Source: Strigamia acuminata (lineage: Eukaryota; Arthropoda; Chilopoda; Geophilomorpha; Linotaeniidae). Taken from it: 64,000 nucleotides of DNA. The notes under the pieces are model-generated. The model was not told the origin of the DNA. It was given only the letters and a program-made list of their open reading frames with translations, and did no database searches. The stretch is from assembly GCA_949358305.1 (NCBI GenBank), contig OX442314.1, positions 8,735,060-8,799,059 on the forward strand, written 5' to 3'. The position numbers and the translations under genes were made by a program. Positions 12,001-27,000 of this stretch are shown one piece after another (within the stretch, counting starts at the first letter, position 1; every line of letters starts with the position of its first letter).

Positions 12001-15000
12001 CATTCTTCAATGAGCCGACTTGGCTTGTTGACCGCTCTTCCGCTCCTCGTAACCATTGGTCTTGGAGATGTTCGCATCGTCTCTGGTGATTGTCGAACTG
12101 GAACCGGAATCTCGGCCGTCGCTGGTGCCTGTTGATCCATTGGTGGTTCCTCGACCTCACTGGACTCATCTGCTTGGCTGTCCCCTGGATCGATGTCGTC
12201 CGGCTTGTCCGAATCGTCCTTCAGTGGGATGAGGTGGAATCGATTGCGTTGCACCGTTCGCTTGTCGGTGTTAACAATGTATGAGCGCGGTCGTCCCGCC
12301 TTCTTCTCGATGACGCCCGATCGCCTCAAATCGATGATCCAAACCCTCTCGCCTGGTTGTAGATCTGGAAGATCCCTCGCTCGATGTCGCTTATCGAAAT
12401 TCCTCTTTTGGTCTGCTATTCTCTTCTCCTCCTTCCCCCGAAGAAGTTTCGCATCTGGAGTCTTAGGCATCAATTGGGTTGCGGCGATCGGAACTTCGGT
12501 CCTGATTTTCCGCCCCATCAGCAGCTCCGCGGGTGAGAATCCGTTTGCCAGTGGAGTCGCACGATAGCTTTGAAGTGCTTTAAAGCCGTCGCTAGATTTC
12601 TTCAAAATCCGCTTGATGACTTTGACCCCGGCTTCTGCGAACCCGTTACTCTGAGGATATTTCGGACTCGATGTAGTGTGGATAAATTTCCAGTCTGTCG
12701 CGAATATGGAAAACTCCGATTTTAATAGAGTTCCAAATTGCGTTCCATTATCGCTGACCACCTCTTGTGGTGTACCATGTCGCGAAAATATAGATTTTAG
12801 GAATAGAATCACTTCGCTTTCCTTGAGCGATGTCAGCGTCTTGACTTCTGGATACCGCGAGTAGTAATCTTCAACGAGCAAATACCACTGACGATCCAAG
12901 TAGAAAAGATCCATGCCAACTTTTTGCCATGGCCGTTTCGGGAATTCCGCTGGCATGAGTGGTTCGTGAGGATTTGTGGACTCTTTGATGCATTCCGTAC
13001 ACGTGGAAATGCGTTTTTCAACGTCCCTCGAAATCCCTGGCCACCAAACCGCAGACCTTGCCCTGGCTCGACATTTTGTGATTCCTAAGTGTCCCGTGTG
13101 GATCTTGTCCAATATGAATTCACGTAATTCCGCTGGGATCACAATCCTTGACCCTTTCATGAGTAGGTCTTCTTCTATGGCTATCTCATCTCGGTATTGC
13201 CAAAAATCCCCTAACCCTTGTGGTAATTGATCTTTGACTGGCCATCCATGTTGACTGAACTGCCGAAGCTTGATGCAAATCGGATCCCTGTTCTGGACCT
13301 CTATGATTTCACCTAAGCGTTGGTCAGTAGCTTGAAGATGCTTGGTAATCAGCTGCACATATGCAGTCACACAACCCTCGAGTCGTTGCTCAATGTCGCC
13401 ATCTTCTTCAGTGTCCGGCAATGGACGCCTTGACAAAACATCAGCCGCGCCTAACTCCTTGCCTGGAATGTGCTTGACCGTGTAGCAGTATCGCTGAAGT
13501 CGAAGTCGCATCCGTTGCAATTTTGGAGTGATCTCGTCGAGTTCCTTCGTCATCAAGATGGGTACCAACGGCTTGTGGTCAGTTTCCAGACAGACGGGAA
13601 TTCCAATGATGAAGTTCTTGAACCTCTCACATGCCCATACGAGAGCATATCCCTCTTTCTCTATCTGTGCCCAATTCTTCTGACATTTCGTTAAGGTTTT
13701 ACTCGCGTAGGCAATCGGCCTGAATTTGCCGTCTTTTTGCTTTTGTTTAAGCACTGCACCGACTCCGTATGAAGACGCATCTGCTGTGATCACTGTCTCT
13801 CTCGTAGGATCGAACCACGCTAATGTTGGGGCCTTTGATAATTCCTCTTTAATGGCGTCAAACGCTGCTTCTTGCTGCGTCCCCCATCGGAATTCATTCT
13901 TGCCGCCCAATAGTTCATTCAACGGGTGTGCTTTTGTCGCCAAATTCGGGATGAATCTACCCAGGTAATTGACTGAACCCAGTAGACTTCGTAATTCCGA
14001 CACATTTTCGGGTTTGCCCATTTTTCTAATGGCAACAATCCGGTCGTCATCGACATGAACTCCGGCTTGATCAATGATGTGTCCCAGGAATTTTATCTTG
14101 GTTTTCCCGAACTCGCATTTCGCTACGTTCAACGTTATTCCCGCTTCTAGCAAGCGTTGGAGTACTGCACGTAAACGTCTATCGTGTTCCTCGATGGTGT
14201 CGCCATAAACCAATATGTCATCAACGTTGACTTGCTTGCCTTCCAATCCTTCAAGGATTTCGCTCATCCTCTTCTGAAAGAATTCAGGTGCTGCATTTAT
14301 GCCGAAAGGAAGTCTCTTGAACATGTATCGGCCAAATGGAGTGATGAATGTTGTCAACAGCCTTGATTCGGCATCCAACTGACACTGCCAAAAGCCATGA
14401 TTGGCGTTGAGCTTTGAAAAGTACTTCGCTTTTCCTAGTCGACCCAACACGTTCTCAGTAACGGGCATCGGATGTGTTTCTCGCATCACGTAGCGATTAA
14501 GCCTCACATAATCCACGCACATGCGAATTGATCCGTCGGGCTTCGGTGCCAAAACCAGCCCAGAACACCAATCTGTTGGTTCTTCTACCCGTTCTATTAC
14601 TCCCAATAATACCATCTTGTCGAGGTTTGCTTTTATCTCGTTTAGTAGAGGAATCGGAACTCTTCGAGGTGTCATTAACGCATATGGACTTGCATCAGGT
14701 TTCAGTCGTATTTTGTACGGTATTTCGACGCGCCCCAAACCGCTGAATAGCTTCGGGTAAGCCGTCTTCGGATCGAATGACATCTTTGGTGTCTTCTCCG
14801 TTTTCACCGCATCAACTCCGCAACGTCTGATGATGTCCAACTCTTCGCAGGTATCGCCATCTAGTAATGGCTGCATCAAACCTCGAACGACGTAGATCGC
14901 TGTTAATTTCGACCGTCCTCGGTACTCGATTTTCTCCCATAACATTCCTAACGTTTCCATTTTTCCTTTGGTCGCATTGTGCAAGTTCAGCTCGGGTTTC

Positions 15001-18000
15001 CGTAATTTTCTATCGGAAAAATAGTCCATGTAGACTTCCTCGGGAATACATGTCGTTTCGGCGCCGGAATCTGCCTTGAATGTGATTCTTGCGTTCCTGA
15101 TCTCGACCGACACATGCCATCTTCCCTGTCGACTGGCAACTCCATTGACTGATTCAATGTAAGCATCCGTCGCTTCATCGACCCCTTGAACCGCTGCACT
15201 TCGACAAACCCTCGCATAATGACCTTTGCGATTGCATTTGTGACATGTCAGCCTCGTTGCTGGGCAATCCTTCATCGGATGGAATCCGCCGCCACATCTG
15301 CCGCAATTACTCGAGTTTTTCGATGCATTCTTCGGCTGTGTCTTGGGACCGCCGTCCGGTTTGCTCGATTTCCCGCTGTCATCTGGCCGTTCTGTCTTCC
15401 TTTTCCAGAAGTTGGATCGTTGCACCTTCTTGGAGTCAACTCGATCCACGGACTTATTGGTCGATGACGCTTCCAGCAATGTTTTCGACTGCGAATTGAC
15501 CTGTTCAGACTGTTTCGTCATCTCGATTGCCTTCGCCAATGTCAAGTTGCTTTGAAGCTGAAGCTTCTTTGCCATCGCCTTGTCCCGGATGCCATTCACG
15601 ATCTTATCGCGGATAAACTCGTCGTACAATGCATCAAATTTGCAGTGTTTGGCCGCTGTGTGCAATGCCGTGATATATTCGTCCATTGCCTCTCCGTCCT
15701 TTTGCTGGCGGTTGTAGAACATGGCTCGCTCATAAATCACATTTGTTGTCGTAACAAATTTTGCCTCAAAAGCTGCCTTCACTTTTGCATAATCGTGCTT
15801 GTCTGGATCCGCCAATTTAAATGATGTGTAAATGTCATTTGCTGTGTCCCCCATGTGGTAAAGGAGTGAAGCCACTTGCTTTTTGCCTGGCTGTGTGTCC
15901 AAATCCACCATGGAGCGAAACAACTCAAATCTGGCAATCCATCTTGGCCAATCTGCAGCATTCTTGAAGTCAAATTCATCTGGTGGTTTGCAAATGCTGT
16001 GCTCCACTTTTGCCATTATTTGTGGAATGTTTTTCTCTTCCTTCTCCTCCTCTTGGTCCTCTAGTATGGGCTCAATGATGAGTAAGGCTAAAATTCCTTT
16101 TTCACTTCCTCCTCCTCCTCTTGGTCCTCTAGTATGGGCTCAATGATGAGTAAGGACTCAATTCCTTGTCTTCTTCAAACAAAAGGCACATTTGCCAGCT
16201 TCTACAGACGAAAATTGTCGAAAATTGACGAATCTCGAAGAATACTCGGCAAATAATCGGCGTGCTCGAGCTCGCGCATCAACGTCGCACTTGTTGCTCA
16301 CGATCGCACGTCGTTTTCGGTCCCAAATGTCTGAATTTTGTATGGCCTACCGTCCTTATTGACGTATCTTCACCCAGTTGATATTTCCAACCAATTTCCA
16401 GTGTGATTTCCGCTGCCACCATGTGTTGTTAGATGCTCAAATCTGGAGGCTGATGAAATAACATGAGGACGCCATTACAGTGTAGAAAACAACAACTAGT
16501 GCCCCCTTTTAATGGTACACATAAGTATAATACAAGAACGCCATCTGGCGTGATAAATACACAACATATCACACAGTCGCCATATAATTTCGTCGCCATA
16601 TCATTTCGTCGCCCTATAGTTTCGTCGCCATATCAATTCGTCGCCATGTCATTGTTGTGGCATTTCGCCGCCATTGCCACAGAACACGCCGAAGCGTAAC
16701 GTCGTATAGACGTGCGCCGAAATGTGGCCAAGTTCTGACCAAATTGTGGCAACATTGAGGCCAAATTGTGGATAAATTCTGACCAAATTCTGGCAAACTT
16801 GTGGCAAAATTGTGGACAAAATGTGGCCAAATTCTGGCCAAATGCTGACCAAATTGTGGCAAAATTGTGGCAAAATTGTGGATAAATTCTGACCAAATTA
16901 TGGCCAACTTGTGGCCAAATTGTGGCAAAATTGTGGCAAAATTGTGGCCAAATTGTGGCCAAATTGTGGATAAATTCTGACCAAATTATGGCCAACTTGT
17001 GGCCAAATTGTGGCAAACTTGTGGGCAAAATGTGGCAAAATTCTGGCTAAATTGTGGCCAAATTCTGGTCAAATTGTGGCAAATGTTCCGGTTACTTAGC
17101 AGTATCATTTCGTCGCCCTTCATTTCGTCGCCGTGCCATTTCGTCGCCCTTCTGTTCGGTTTGGGTTGTTTTGGTTGTTCAACCGTATCATTTCGTCGCC
17201 CTTCATTTCGTCGCCGTTTTTCCGTTTTGGGTGTCATTTCGTCGCCAAAAACGGCGACGAAATGACACGGCGACGAAATGAAGGGCGACGAAATGAAGAA
17301 ACCGCTTTGCATGTTCTTGGGTTTTTCTTAAGAAGGGGGGGGGGCATCACCCCCCTTGAACCCCCCTCACCCTCCGAGCCTCACCTTAACTGCTTTTTTT
17401 AATGTGATGGGTAGGGCCCGGATGAATGCATAAACGCATGAGATATATTTTTATTCAATATAAAGCCAAAATCTGCTATTAATGTATATTTTCCAAAAAT
17501 CAGAAATAAATGCATAAATTGCAGTTTTTATGATACGAAAATGGTACGTACCATCTATGCACGATACGTTTTGTTTTCGTGTCATATCGTATAGGCCGAA
17601 TAACCGAATGCAAACCGAATATTCCGTGCAACCCTAATCAATACACTTGAAAGACTGAAACTTGAATTTCAGAATGATTTTTGGTTCATTGATTCACTGC
17701 AATTTGCAATAAGATGTATCCATAATGTATTGTACAGTAGAAAGATATGCTGGCTATTTGCCAAAAAATAGGGAGAAGAAACCACTGACCGGGCATTCTT
17801 TCATCGGTCAAAGCAGGGTCATTTCTAGACAATTTTTAAGGTGAAGAACCCAACTAATTGGACTTACTGCACAGTGGCATACACTACACAAGCAAAAATA
17901 AACCAATAAATAAATAAATAAATAAATAAAATAATTTAAAATTTGACATGTGTCAAAAATTTGTTTTTGAAAAGCCGAAAACACGGTATCTTGATATAGG

Positions 18001-21000
18001 AATTCAGATCTGTTGTAGAGAAGAGGCATTTGCACACAAAGGTGCATCTTGTTGATATCTTTGAGTGCACTTGAAGTTGCCCACAAATTCCAATGTATTT
18101 TGCCTGTCAGCCCCAACTATACAAGTGACAAGGCTTAACCTTTTTTTGTCGAGAAGAAAATCACATTCCTCCGGAAGCAAAATCAACAATCTGTCATCGA
18201 TTGGCTTTCACGGTTTATTGGCATTCATGACACTCTTGAGAAGAAAGGCCGAAGGTCCTCAATTTCATAAACATTACTCTTAGTATGCAAAGATACTAGA
18301 AGATCTATGGAACAGAATCAGCATCTCGAGACAACCTAACGGCAAGTTCACACTTGAGTTCACACAAGACACAGCGCAACGTAGGCAAAATAAGTTAGAC
18401 CCTTAAGCATTTGTTCACACATCAGGACGTGTGGACGGGACATAAAACTCCATATGTTGCATCTAGCTAATCAAGAAGCTTCATACGCCACTGTTAAAGT
18501 TAAACTTACAAACCGCTCCGGGTATCTTGATGCCTACGAAGTTCACGTTCACCGTGTGCATTCAAAGTCGAATGAATTATTTGATTTATCATAATCTGAA
18601 TTATCAACAATTCATGCAAGTCATTGGCTGATGTCGCTAAAATGTTCTACCAGCCACAGGAAACGATGTAATTTACATCACTGAAATGATAATTTAATTC
18701 CAATAAGTGTCTTATTGATAAGTCATGATTGGTTTTTGGAATTTCAGTCAAACTCACAAGTTATTTTTGTGCTTGAAATGTGCACAGCATCCAGGCTAGA
18801 TGCAAAAATAGATGATACATTATTACCCATAGATAAACTGTTTGTTTTTGTTTTTCCATTTGCAGATTACCTTGGAGACATAACCGAAGCCTATTCCAAT
18901 TACCCGCGTGTTTTCTTTCTCATGCACAAGTGGTTCGTGCCGTCCGAACAAGTGGCCATGCATCTTGTTTCCCTTTTCCGACGGTCAGAAAAAATTCCAA
19001 CCACATCGTGCCACGCGGCATGTCGCCATACACAGTCTCATGCAATCACGTGTCCACTTTTTCAACAAAAAAGTCGTGTTTGTCATACATTCAGGTAAGC
19101 AGAATCAAAAGAAATAAATCAATTTCACTTATTTTTCAAACGACTGCCAACGGCATCAATAAATGTGTTTATAGAACTCGATTCTTCTTCTCGAATGTTA
19201 TTGCTTTAAATTCCTTAGAAAATGAAATTCATTATTTTTTGTTTTAAAAAACAGTTCGGCTTGTTTTACGTCCCAAACTGCGTGGCATAAGAGTCATGGA
19301 AAATTTTACTTACTAGTCATAAGCAGTTTCCTACGTAGGAAACCAGTCTGCCCGCAGAAATTTTGCCTACAGAAAAAACTGGTACTCACAAATTTCATTC
19401 CACTCTTGGAATGTCTGCGAGATATGTTTTGTGACATAAAAAATTAACTTTCTGGCTTGTCGATGCAACGAAAAGCCGATCTTCGTTTCCAGGCACAGAA
19501 ACTTCTGCGGCACAGAAAGTAGCGATCGGTCTGGACAATGTGTCACTGGTCGTAATTTTTTTTAACCGGTCTCAAATATGGCAGCAATCAGTTCTGTCAA
19601 CAAATACAAACAACTGTATATTCTATTTATAAAAATAGATTATTAGTTTATAAATAGAATTAAAAATTAAAAACAAACTAGCAATCCTATTCATCCTAAC
19701 TCCAAAAGTAGCCTTCAAATTTTTATTGGCATCCATCTTGTTTTTTTTTTATGGCCATTCACCATTTCTTTTCTGTTGCATAGAGCTGTGAGTACCACAA
19801 AAAGACTCGTGTGACAGACTAGCACAAATTCTGTTACAAGATGATTCTGTCAAGTCTATACACACAGAAAAGTCTTTGGGCATACACTTCTGTTAGCAGA
19901 TGATCTTATGAGTACTAAGCTTTATGTATGATGCATGACAAATCGGGGAATTGCAAAAAAATTAATTCAGGGATTCTCATAGAAATAAATCGAGGAAGAA
20001 CGAAAATAATAATTAAAAATGAAATTTAAGAATTCTTTAAAATAATAAATTTTTTTTTATAAAAATTGTATCTGTTTTGATCCGATTCGTCTCATCATCC
20101 AAAAGATATTTTTTTCTAAAAACTGATTGATAAATTTGATCCGATGTATCTTATCGTCCGCAAAATACGATATTAAAAAAATAATTGATATTTACGGGAA
20201 CATAATATATTGTAATTACTGCCAGAATTGCCGAGGTGAAGCTGAGTCACAATCGGAACAAAAAGACGCTTATGAAATAAAAAATCGGCAGGGAAAACAC
20301 AAGAAAAGACGATAATTCAATATTAAACATTTTCTTTCCGATTGTGACTCATGAGTGGCATTCGCCTCATCAATAAAAAAAATTAGATTTTCTTCCATAA
20401 AATATTTTGGAAATATAACTGAAATGCAAAATTTCCAAACCCGAAAGTTATATATTCCAAATTGTACAAACATCAAATTTCCAATGACTTTCCAACACTG
20501 AACGCAACCGTTTCCAAACGACTTTTCGTAGCATGATACATTAAATTTCCAAACAGTTAAACACACATTTCTCAAACAGTAAAGTTAAGATTTCCAAATG
20601 TAAAATATATTAGTTTCCCATCAGTAAATAACAACTTTCCAACTCGACACTCAATAAATGTGACATTTTTCTGGGAATTTTATCACGGGATTTCCCAGGC
20701 CAAAATCACTACCATCGACAAACTATTAATAAGATAACCAAAAACGACTTAATTTTTCAACAGATATTGGATCCATAAATTCCCAATGCATTTTGATATG
20801 GAGCATCGACTTAAGAGCATTCTTAAAGACTTTCATTCAGAACTATTGAACTCGCACAACTATCCACTTTCACACCTCGTTGATGTATCTAATGTGTAAG
20901 TAGTTTCAAAATCACTCAGTTCCACGCGAAAAATTGCTAATTATTCTACCTATGTTGTTATTCACAGACCTTCTTACGATTGGATGAGGAACATGAGTGT

Positions 21001-24000
21001 CCGGAACCCAAGCGTCAAACACAATCGCAAAGTGTCCCTTGTATTCAATCATTTGGAACCTGATGAGTTGGCTGAACACCTTACATTTCTCGAACACAAG
21101 GTCATGAGGAGGATTAGTGTAAGGGAATATTGCTTTATCTCATGTCAAACCACAACGGATCTCAAACTTTTTATTTGGGGCCCCAGTGACCGACTGCTGT
21201 ACTTTAGAATTGGGCCCCCTTCAAGTTAGGTTAGGTTAGGTTAAGGATAGGTTAATTTCCGATACTTTTGGGTGTCTTTACGGAATCAGGTAAAAGTGGG
21301 TTGCGATTGAAGTTTTAAGTTATATACTCTGGCTCACTGTAACTTGGGCCTATTTTCCATTAGCTGTGCCTTTTTACTTGCGTAGTGATACCAAAGAATA
21401 GATCAAAACACTGGCTGACATTTTGAATGCTGGCCAGACAAAACAAGCAATAAAAAATATAGAAAATTGTTTGCTTTCCGGAAAAAGCAAGAAATAAACT
21501 TAATAAACTTGAATGTTGAAATAAACCAGCATTAATCTTTATTTTATGACTTGAAGATACATTTTCTTAGAAAATACAAACAATATCACATCATTTCAAT
21601 GATTAAAATTATCAAACAAATTTAAAACCAAACTGAACTATTTTTCCTGGTTGTAGCACACAGACCACAGTTAAGAGTAATGAGGCTCAGCCAATGGAAA
21701 ATAGGCCCAAGTTACAATGATCCAGAGTATAGTTATAAAATTAGAGTAAACCTTTTACATGTCACATGATTACCAAAACTAGTAATGTCTCATTTGCTGT
21801 CCAATGCAGTCGATTGTATCATAAACACATGTTGCAAGCATTCGCTTTGACATTTCCATATTGTCGTGGTTTTTCATTTTTGAATCCTTCCTGCGGTCGA
21901 TGGCCAAGGTGTTTGCTTGGCAACTTTTGGCAAACATTGAATCCTCAAATGTCAATGTTTCAATAACATCTGGAGAAGAAGCATTAGCATTTCAACAGCA
22001 AACGTTTTAAACAATCTACCGCTCAGCATTTGTTATTTGTTGAGCTCCTAGATACTATACACACATTTGCTGAACTTCTGTGTTCCAATAGGAACAAATA
22101 TATTATTAAAAATCTATTATAAAAAAAAAAGTTCTAAATATTTAGATTATATAAAGATTATATAAAGTCCAAAGCTTGCAGAAGGAAATAGAAATTGTTT
22201 CTGTCATGAATATTACACAAATATTGGCAGAATTCCATACAAGTTGAAGTGATTGAAGTCCTCCCATCCTTGCAACTGCATTTAGCCTCAGCTGCAGAGC
22301 CACATGCAGCAAGCATTAAACTAATCACAAACCACAGCAACAGACATTGAACCGTAATTTAAGTCTCTAAAACATTTCCATTTTTTAATCAGCTTTATGC
22401 CTCAAAGGTATAAAGAAAACAAAATTGTATTTTTTTCTTCTTTACTTCTGAAAAGAGAAAAAAAACTAATGTCGGTAAGTTAAATCAATAACGAGTATAA
22501 TGTTTGCTGGGTTGAATGAAGATCAAATCCTTCTGCAACAAATATGCAAAAAAATGGCATTTCAGTGAATTTTGGGCACTAGATGCAGGGCCGGATTTAC
22601 CATATTACCTCACATTAAGCCGCATGCCGGTGTAGTGCAAGTTTTACCGGCATGCCGATAAAATACCTTGTTCCTACCAGGAAGTTTGGGCTAGTTTAAA
22701 TTTAGTTCTGGTTCTTGGTGCGAACGCATCTAGCCCAAAATTATCTAGTTTAAGATTTTTTAAACTAGATACCGGTAATTCTAATCCAGTTGTGTGAACT
22801 AGATAATTGCCAAAGAACTAGATAACTGCCAAAGAACTAGATAACTGCCAAGGTCATTTCCCACAATTCTGTGCGTAACATGGTCTGGTGATTGTCTATT
22901 GGGTGGGGGTGGGGGTAGAATAAAAAATTTTGTGTTTAAGGGTCCCACAATACCTAAATCCGGGCTTAGCTAGATGCACTTATTTGAGAGTCAGAAAAGG
23001 ATAAGTGACTTCTATCACGAATTCCACGAAGCCAAGATGCGTTTTTCCACTTTTCTATTTCTAAAATTTTAAATTCAATACATTTCTTATAATGTATTAA
23101 TAATTTAGTTTCAGGACTACAAATCATACGCTGTGTCTGCAATGTTGAAAGACAATGCCAAACTTGAAAGGTCAATTGCATTATTCAATGGTCTGTCCCT
23201 TTGGATCCAATGCATGGTCCTGAGCAAAACCACTCCTCAACAAAGAGCTGATGTGATAGTCAAATTTGTAAATGTTTCTAAGGTAAGTTTAATTTGGAGA
23301 AAAAAAAATCTTTTTCTTCCTAAATCGCAACATATAAATTACCATTTCAGAAATTGCGTGAAATGCAAAATTTCAATACTTTGATGGCTGTTGTTGGTGG
23401 TCTAAGTCACAGTGCATTAGCAAGATTGGGTAAAACTGCAGCTTGCATTCCAACAGAGACACAAAAGGTATTGGTCTGTCAGTATAAAATCACCCTAGGG
23501 CTAAAAATATCTACATTTTTAGACACTCACAGAGATGACTGAGTTACTTTCATCTGCATCTAATTTTAGTAATTACCGTAGAGCATTACATAGGTGTAAA
23601 GGATTCCGAATTCCAATTTTGTAAGTATTAATTATTTCTGATTTTAGTTCAATGTGGTTTGTGGTCTGGACACAGCTTTCGAGGGGCGTTGTTAGCGCCA
23701 CCTGTAAGGTCCGCGCCATAAGTATAGAATAATCAGTTTTTTTGAAATATTTCTTTTTGCGCTTCATCTGGAATCAAACCAATTTTTTAATAAATGTATT
23801 TTGTCATTAGAATTCATTTAAAATTAACAGGTTTATAAGTTTTGTAGAAAAATAAAATTGGCAGTGATTTTACATAAAAATGGGGTTGACATAAGTATAG
23901 AATATTTTAGGTTTGACGCAAAAAAAATGGATAAAATTAACGTCACGTAACATGCCTTTGTATAATTTCCACACCGGTACTGCCTGATAATTCGAATTCT

Positions 24001-27000
24001 CCGGCACCCTGGTCGAACTCACGATTTTAGGGCATGCCCTCCAAAGCAGGTTAAATGCTTAGCATGATCAGACCACTGAAGACCCCTCCCTATCATTGAT
24101 TGCACACATTGTGCATGGTTCAGAAATGCATATTAATTCTTTATTTATTTTTAGAGGCGTGCATATGAAAGACCTCATTTCTCTACATGTGGCATTGCCA
24201 GACACTGTGGATGGTGGTTTACTTAATTTTAGAAAAATGGCACAATTATCACTCATATTCCAAGAATTAGCAGAACTGCAGAACTCTAGTCCACCGATTG
24301 AAGCAAATATGGATCTTGTTAATACACTGAGGGTAAAACTTAGTCGGCAAAACGGGATTTTCAATAACAAACCCGGCCAAAAACGCCCCTTTCTATTGAT
24401 CACATTCATCTTACCTCACATCTTTGATCTAACCTTGGAATAAATTTAATAATTGCAATGTCGGATGTTTTCTTACGAACAAAAGATAATATTTCCTTTC
24501 CGGTTGTCTGGTGCACAGTCTCAGTTGAGAAATATGAAATGATCAACTTTTGTGTACTGTACTTAAACCGACGTTTGTTATTCTAAAACCCCTTTGGTAT
24601 TTCCATTTCATTTGTTTTATCTAAAAAGTATCATTTTCAACAGTTATCTTTAGATTTAGCCTACACAGAAGATGAAATCTATGAACTCTCATTAGCGAGG
24701 GAACCTCGCAATATGACATCAGTAAGTTTCCAGAATTCGCGCATGATTCATGACCGCAGAATACTAATCGATGTTTTCTACTTGCATATACAGCCACAAT
24801 CATCTCCCATACGTCCACCCGTGTTTGCTGAATGGGCCGCAGGAGTACTCACCGCTCCGGACCCAGAGACTATAGAGAAACACGTACATGCAATGGTTGA
24901 TGTACGTCAATATAGCAATCTTAAGCTAGGTTCACACTTGTGTTCACACTAGACACAACGCAAGAAAACTGACGCAACGCAAGCTGCTTGCGTCCAAAAA
25001 TTGTTGACGTTGACGCCAATTCCTGCTTCAACTCCAAGTTGAAGTTAGCAACGCAAGGAAAGGTCTTGCGGTTAACCAATCACGATCGACTCCAACTCTC
25101 GTCGATTCACGTCTGGTTGGCGAGACTTTGCCACACGGAAACAGGCTGCCAGTTTCGGATTCTGGAACTAGTTCTAGAACTAGATCCAATTCCAGGTTTC
25201 ATTGAAACCATCTGATTGGCCAGACGCAACATCAATTGTTTCAGCTCTGTTCACATTCACACGTGCCCTACGGTGTGAACAGACTCTGCATTGCGTTTGA
25301 CTAAATTTTCCTTGTGTTGCATTGTGTTACGTCTAGTGTGAACATAAGTGTAAACCTAGCTTAAGAGGTTGAAATTGTTGCAGTAATATCTGTCTTACTC
25401 TTAAAACATAGGCCGTTTTCAAAAACTACGACAACGATCGTGACGGTTACATATCTCAAGCAGAATTTGAAGCCATTTCTGGCAACTTTCCGTTCATTGA
25501 TTCGTTTTGTGTTTTGGATGCTGACCAGTAAGTAAACCAGTGTACAATTGAGGACATAAAAATTGTTGCTTGCATTGTGCTGCTTACTCAACCAAAGATG
25601 GCTTTGGTTTTTGTGACACTTTCCATAAGATGTTTTTGGAATCGCTATTCAAATAATAAGAAATCCTTTATAATCTTTTTCAGTGATGGAATGATCAGCA
25701 AAATAGAGATGAGAGATTACTTTATCCGAGCCAATTGCCATGCCTTCAAGAATGGGTTTAAACACGAATTTCATGAAACGACGTACTTCAAACCAACATA
25801 TTGTGCACATTGTACAGGATTAGTAAGTAGTTAATTAATAATTCCTATTAGTTATTATGCAGGAATCCCTTGCTTGTTTCAATCAGGTTTTATAGAGCGT
25901 TATCTTTTCCTTTCAGTTATGGGGTTTAATAAAACAAGGATACAAATGCAAAGGTAAACTTCTTAAACAAAGACTATCCAGTACTCAGTTTGAAATGCTA
26001 ATTTTTAACAATCATAGATTGCAGTATCAACGCACATAAACACTGTAAAGACTTAGTTGTTATGGAATGCCGGCGAACAATACCAACCGGCCGGTCCATG
26101 TCTGTTTCAGGAACCTCAGGTACATTTTATCAAAGTAATTAGAAAGAATAAATTACCGTGTTCCTTAGATTCTAAGATGCAATTTTTTACCCGTATATGC
26201 ATCTCTACGAACGGAGTGCGTCTTTCAATCGATGGCGTCATAGTATCAAAGAAATACAGTAATAAACACAGTAGTGCCGGGAATTTAAATAGTTCTGGCC
26301 AGAGGAACAAATTTAGTTGTGGGAAATCTGGATAGATCGGGCCATGGGAACAAATTTAGTTGTGGGAAATCTGGATAGATCAAGCTATGGGAACAAATTT
26401 GGTTCTGGGAAATCTGGATAGATCGAGCTACGGGAACAAATTTGGTTCTGGGAAATCTGGATAGATCAGGCTACGGAAACAAATTTAGTACAAGGAAATC
26501 TGAATAGTTCTGGCCAGGGAAACAAACTTCGTTGTGGAAAATCTGGATAGATCGGGCGACGGGAACAAATTTGGTTCTGGGAAATCTGGATAGATCGAGC
26601 TACGGGAACAAATTTGGTACAAAGAAATCTGAATAGTTCTGGCCAGGGAAACAAATTTCGTTGTGGAAAATCTGGATAGATCGGGCCAGGGGAACAAATT
26701 TGGTTCTGGGAAATCTGGATAGATCGAGCTACGGAAACAAATTTGGTTCTGGGAAATCTGGATAGATCGGGCTACGGAAACAAATTTAGTACAAGGAAAT
26801 CTGAATAGTTCTGGCCAGGGAAACAAACTTCGTTGTGGAAAATCTGGATAGATCGGGCGACGGGAACAAATTTGGTTCTGGGAAATCTGGATAGATCGAG
26901 CTACGGGAACAAATTTGGTACAAAGAAATCTGAATAGTTCTGGCCAGGGAAACAAATTTCGTTGTGGAAAATCTGGATAGATCGGGCCAGGGGAACAAAT

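Larger units (their letters stand above)
11790..16575 (-). mobile_element. Complete Ty3/gypsy LTR retrotransposon, 4786 bp
   Basis: Two LTRs of 154 bp (11790-11943 and 16422-16575), each TGTG...CACA, are identical by eye. A 5-bp target duplication, GTCGC, flanks the insertion (11785-11789 and 16576-16580). A polypurine tract sits inside the lower-coordinate LTR (the 3' LTR on the minus strand). A TGG-starting primer-binding site sits inside the other. One long gag-pol frame fills most of the interior. Identical LTRs indicate a recent insertion. It lies antisense in the first coding intron of RasGRP. Confidence 0.97.
11655..17305. mobile_element. Repeat-armed element built from TTTCGTCGCC units, split by a retrotransposon
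   Basis: CATTTCGTCGCC units lie at 11660-11789, resume at 16576-16650 directly after the retrotransposon, and recur at 17100-17235. Inverted copies (GGCGACGAAATG) close the interval at 17250-17305. Between them is a TGTGGCCAAATT array. With the retrotransposon removed, about 860 bp remain with inverted repetitive ends, like a foldback element. No transposase and no clear target duplication were found, so the outer limits are approximate. Confidence 0.5.

Noticed and set aside
16614-17402. Several overlapping open frames on both strands
   Set aside because: All lie in the TGTGGCCAAATT and TTTCGTCGCC arrays; no family similarity.
18715-18865. Open frame extending upstream of RasGRP exon 2 with its own Met (about 18778)
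   Set aside because: It runs through a typical splice acceptor at 18861-18865 and does not resemble RasGRP. The exon at 9034-9187 fits in phase and by family sequence.
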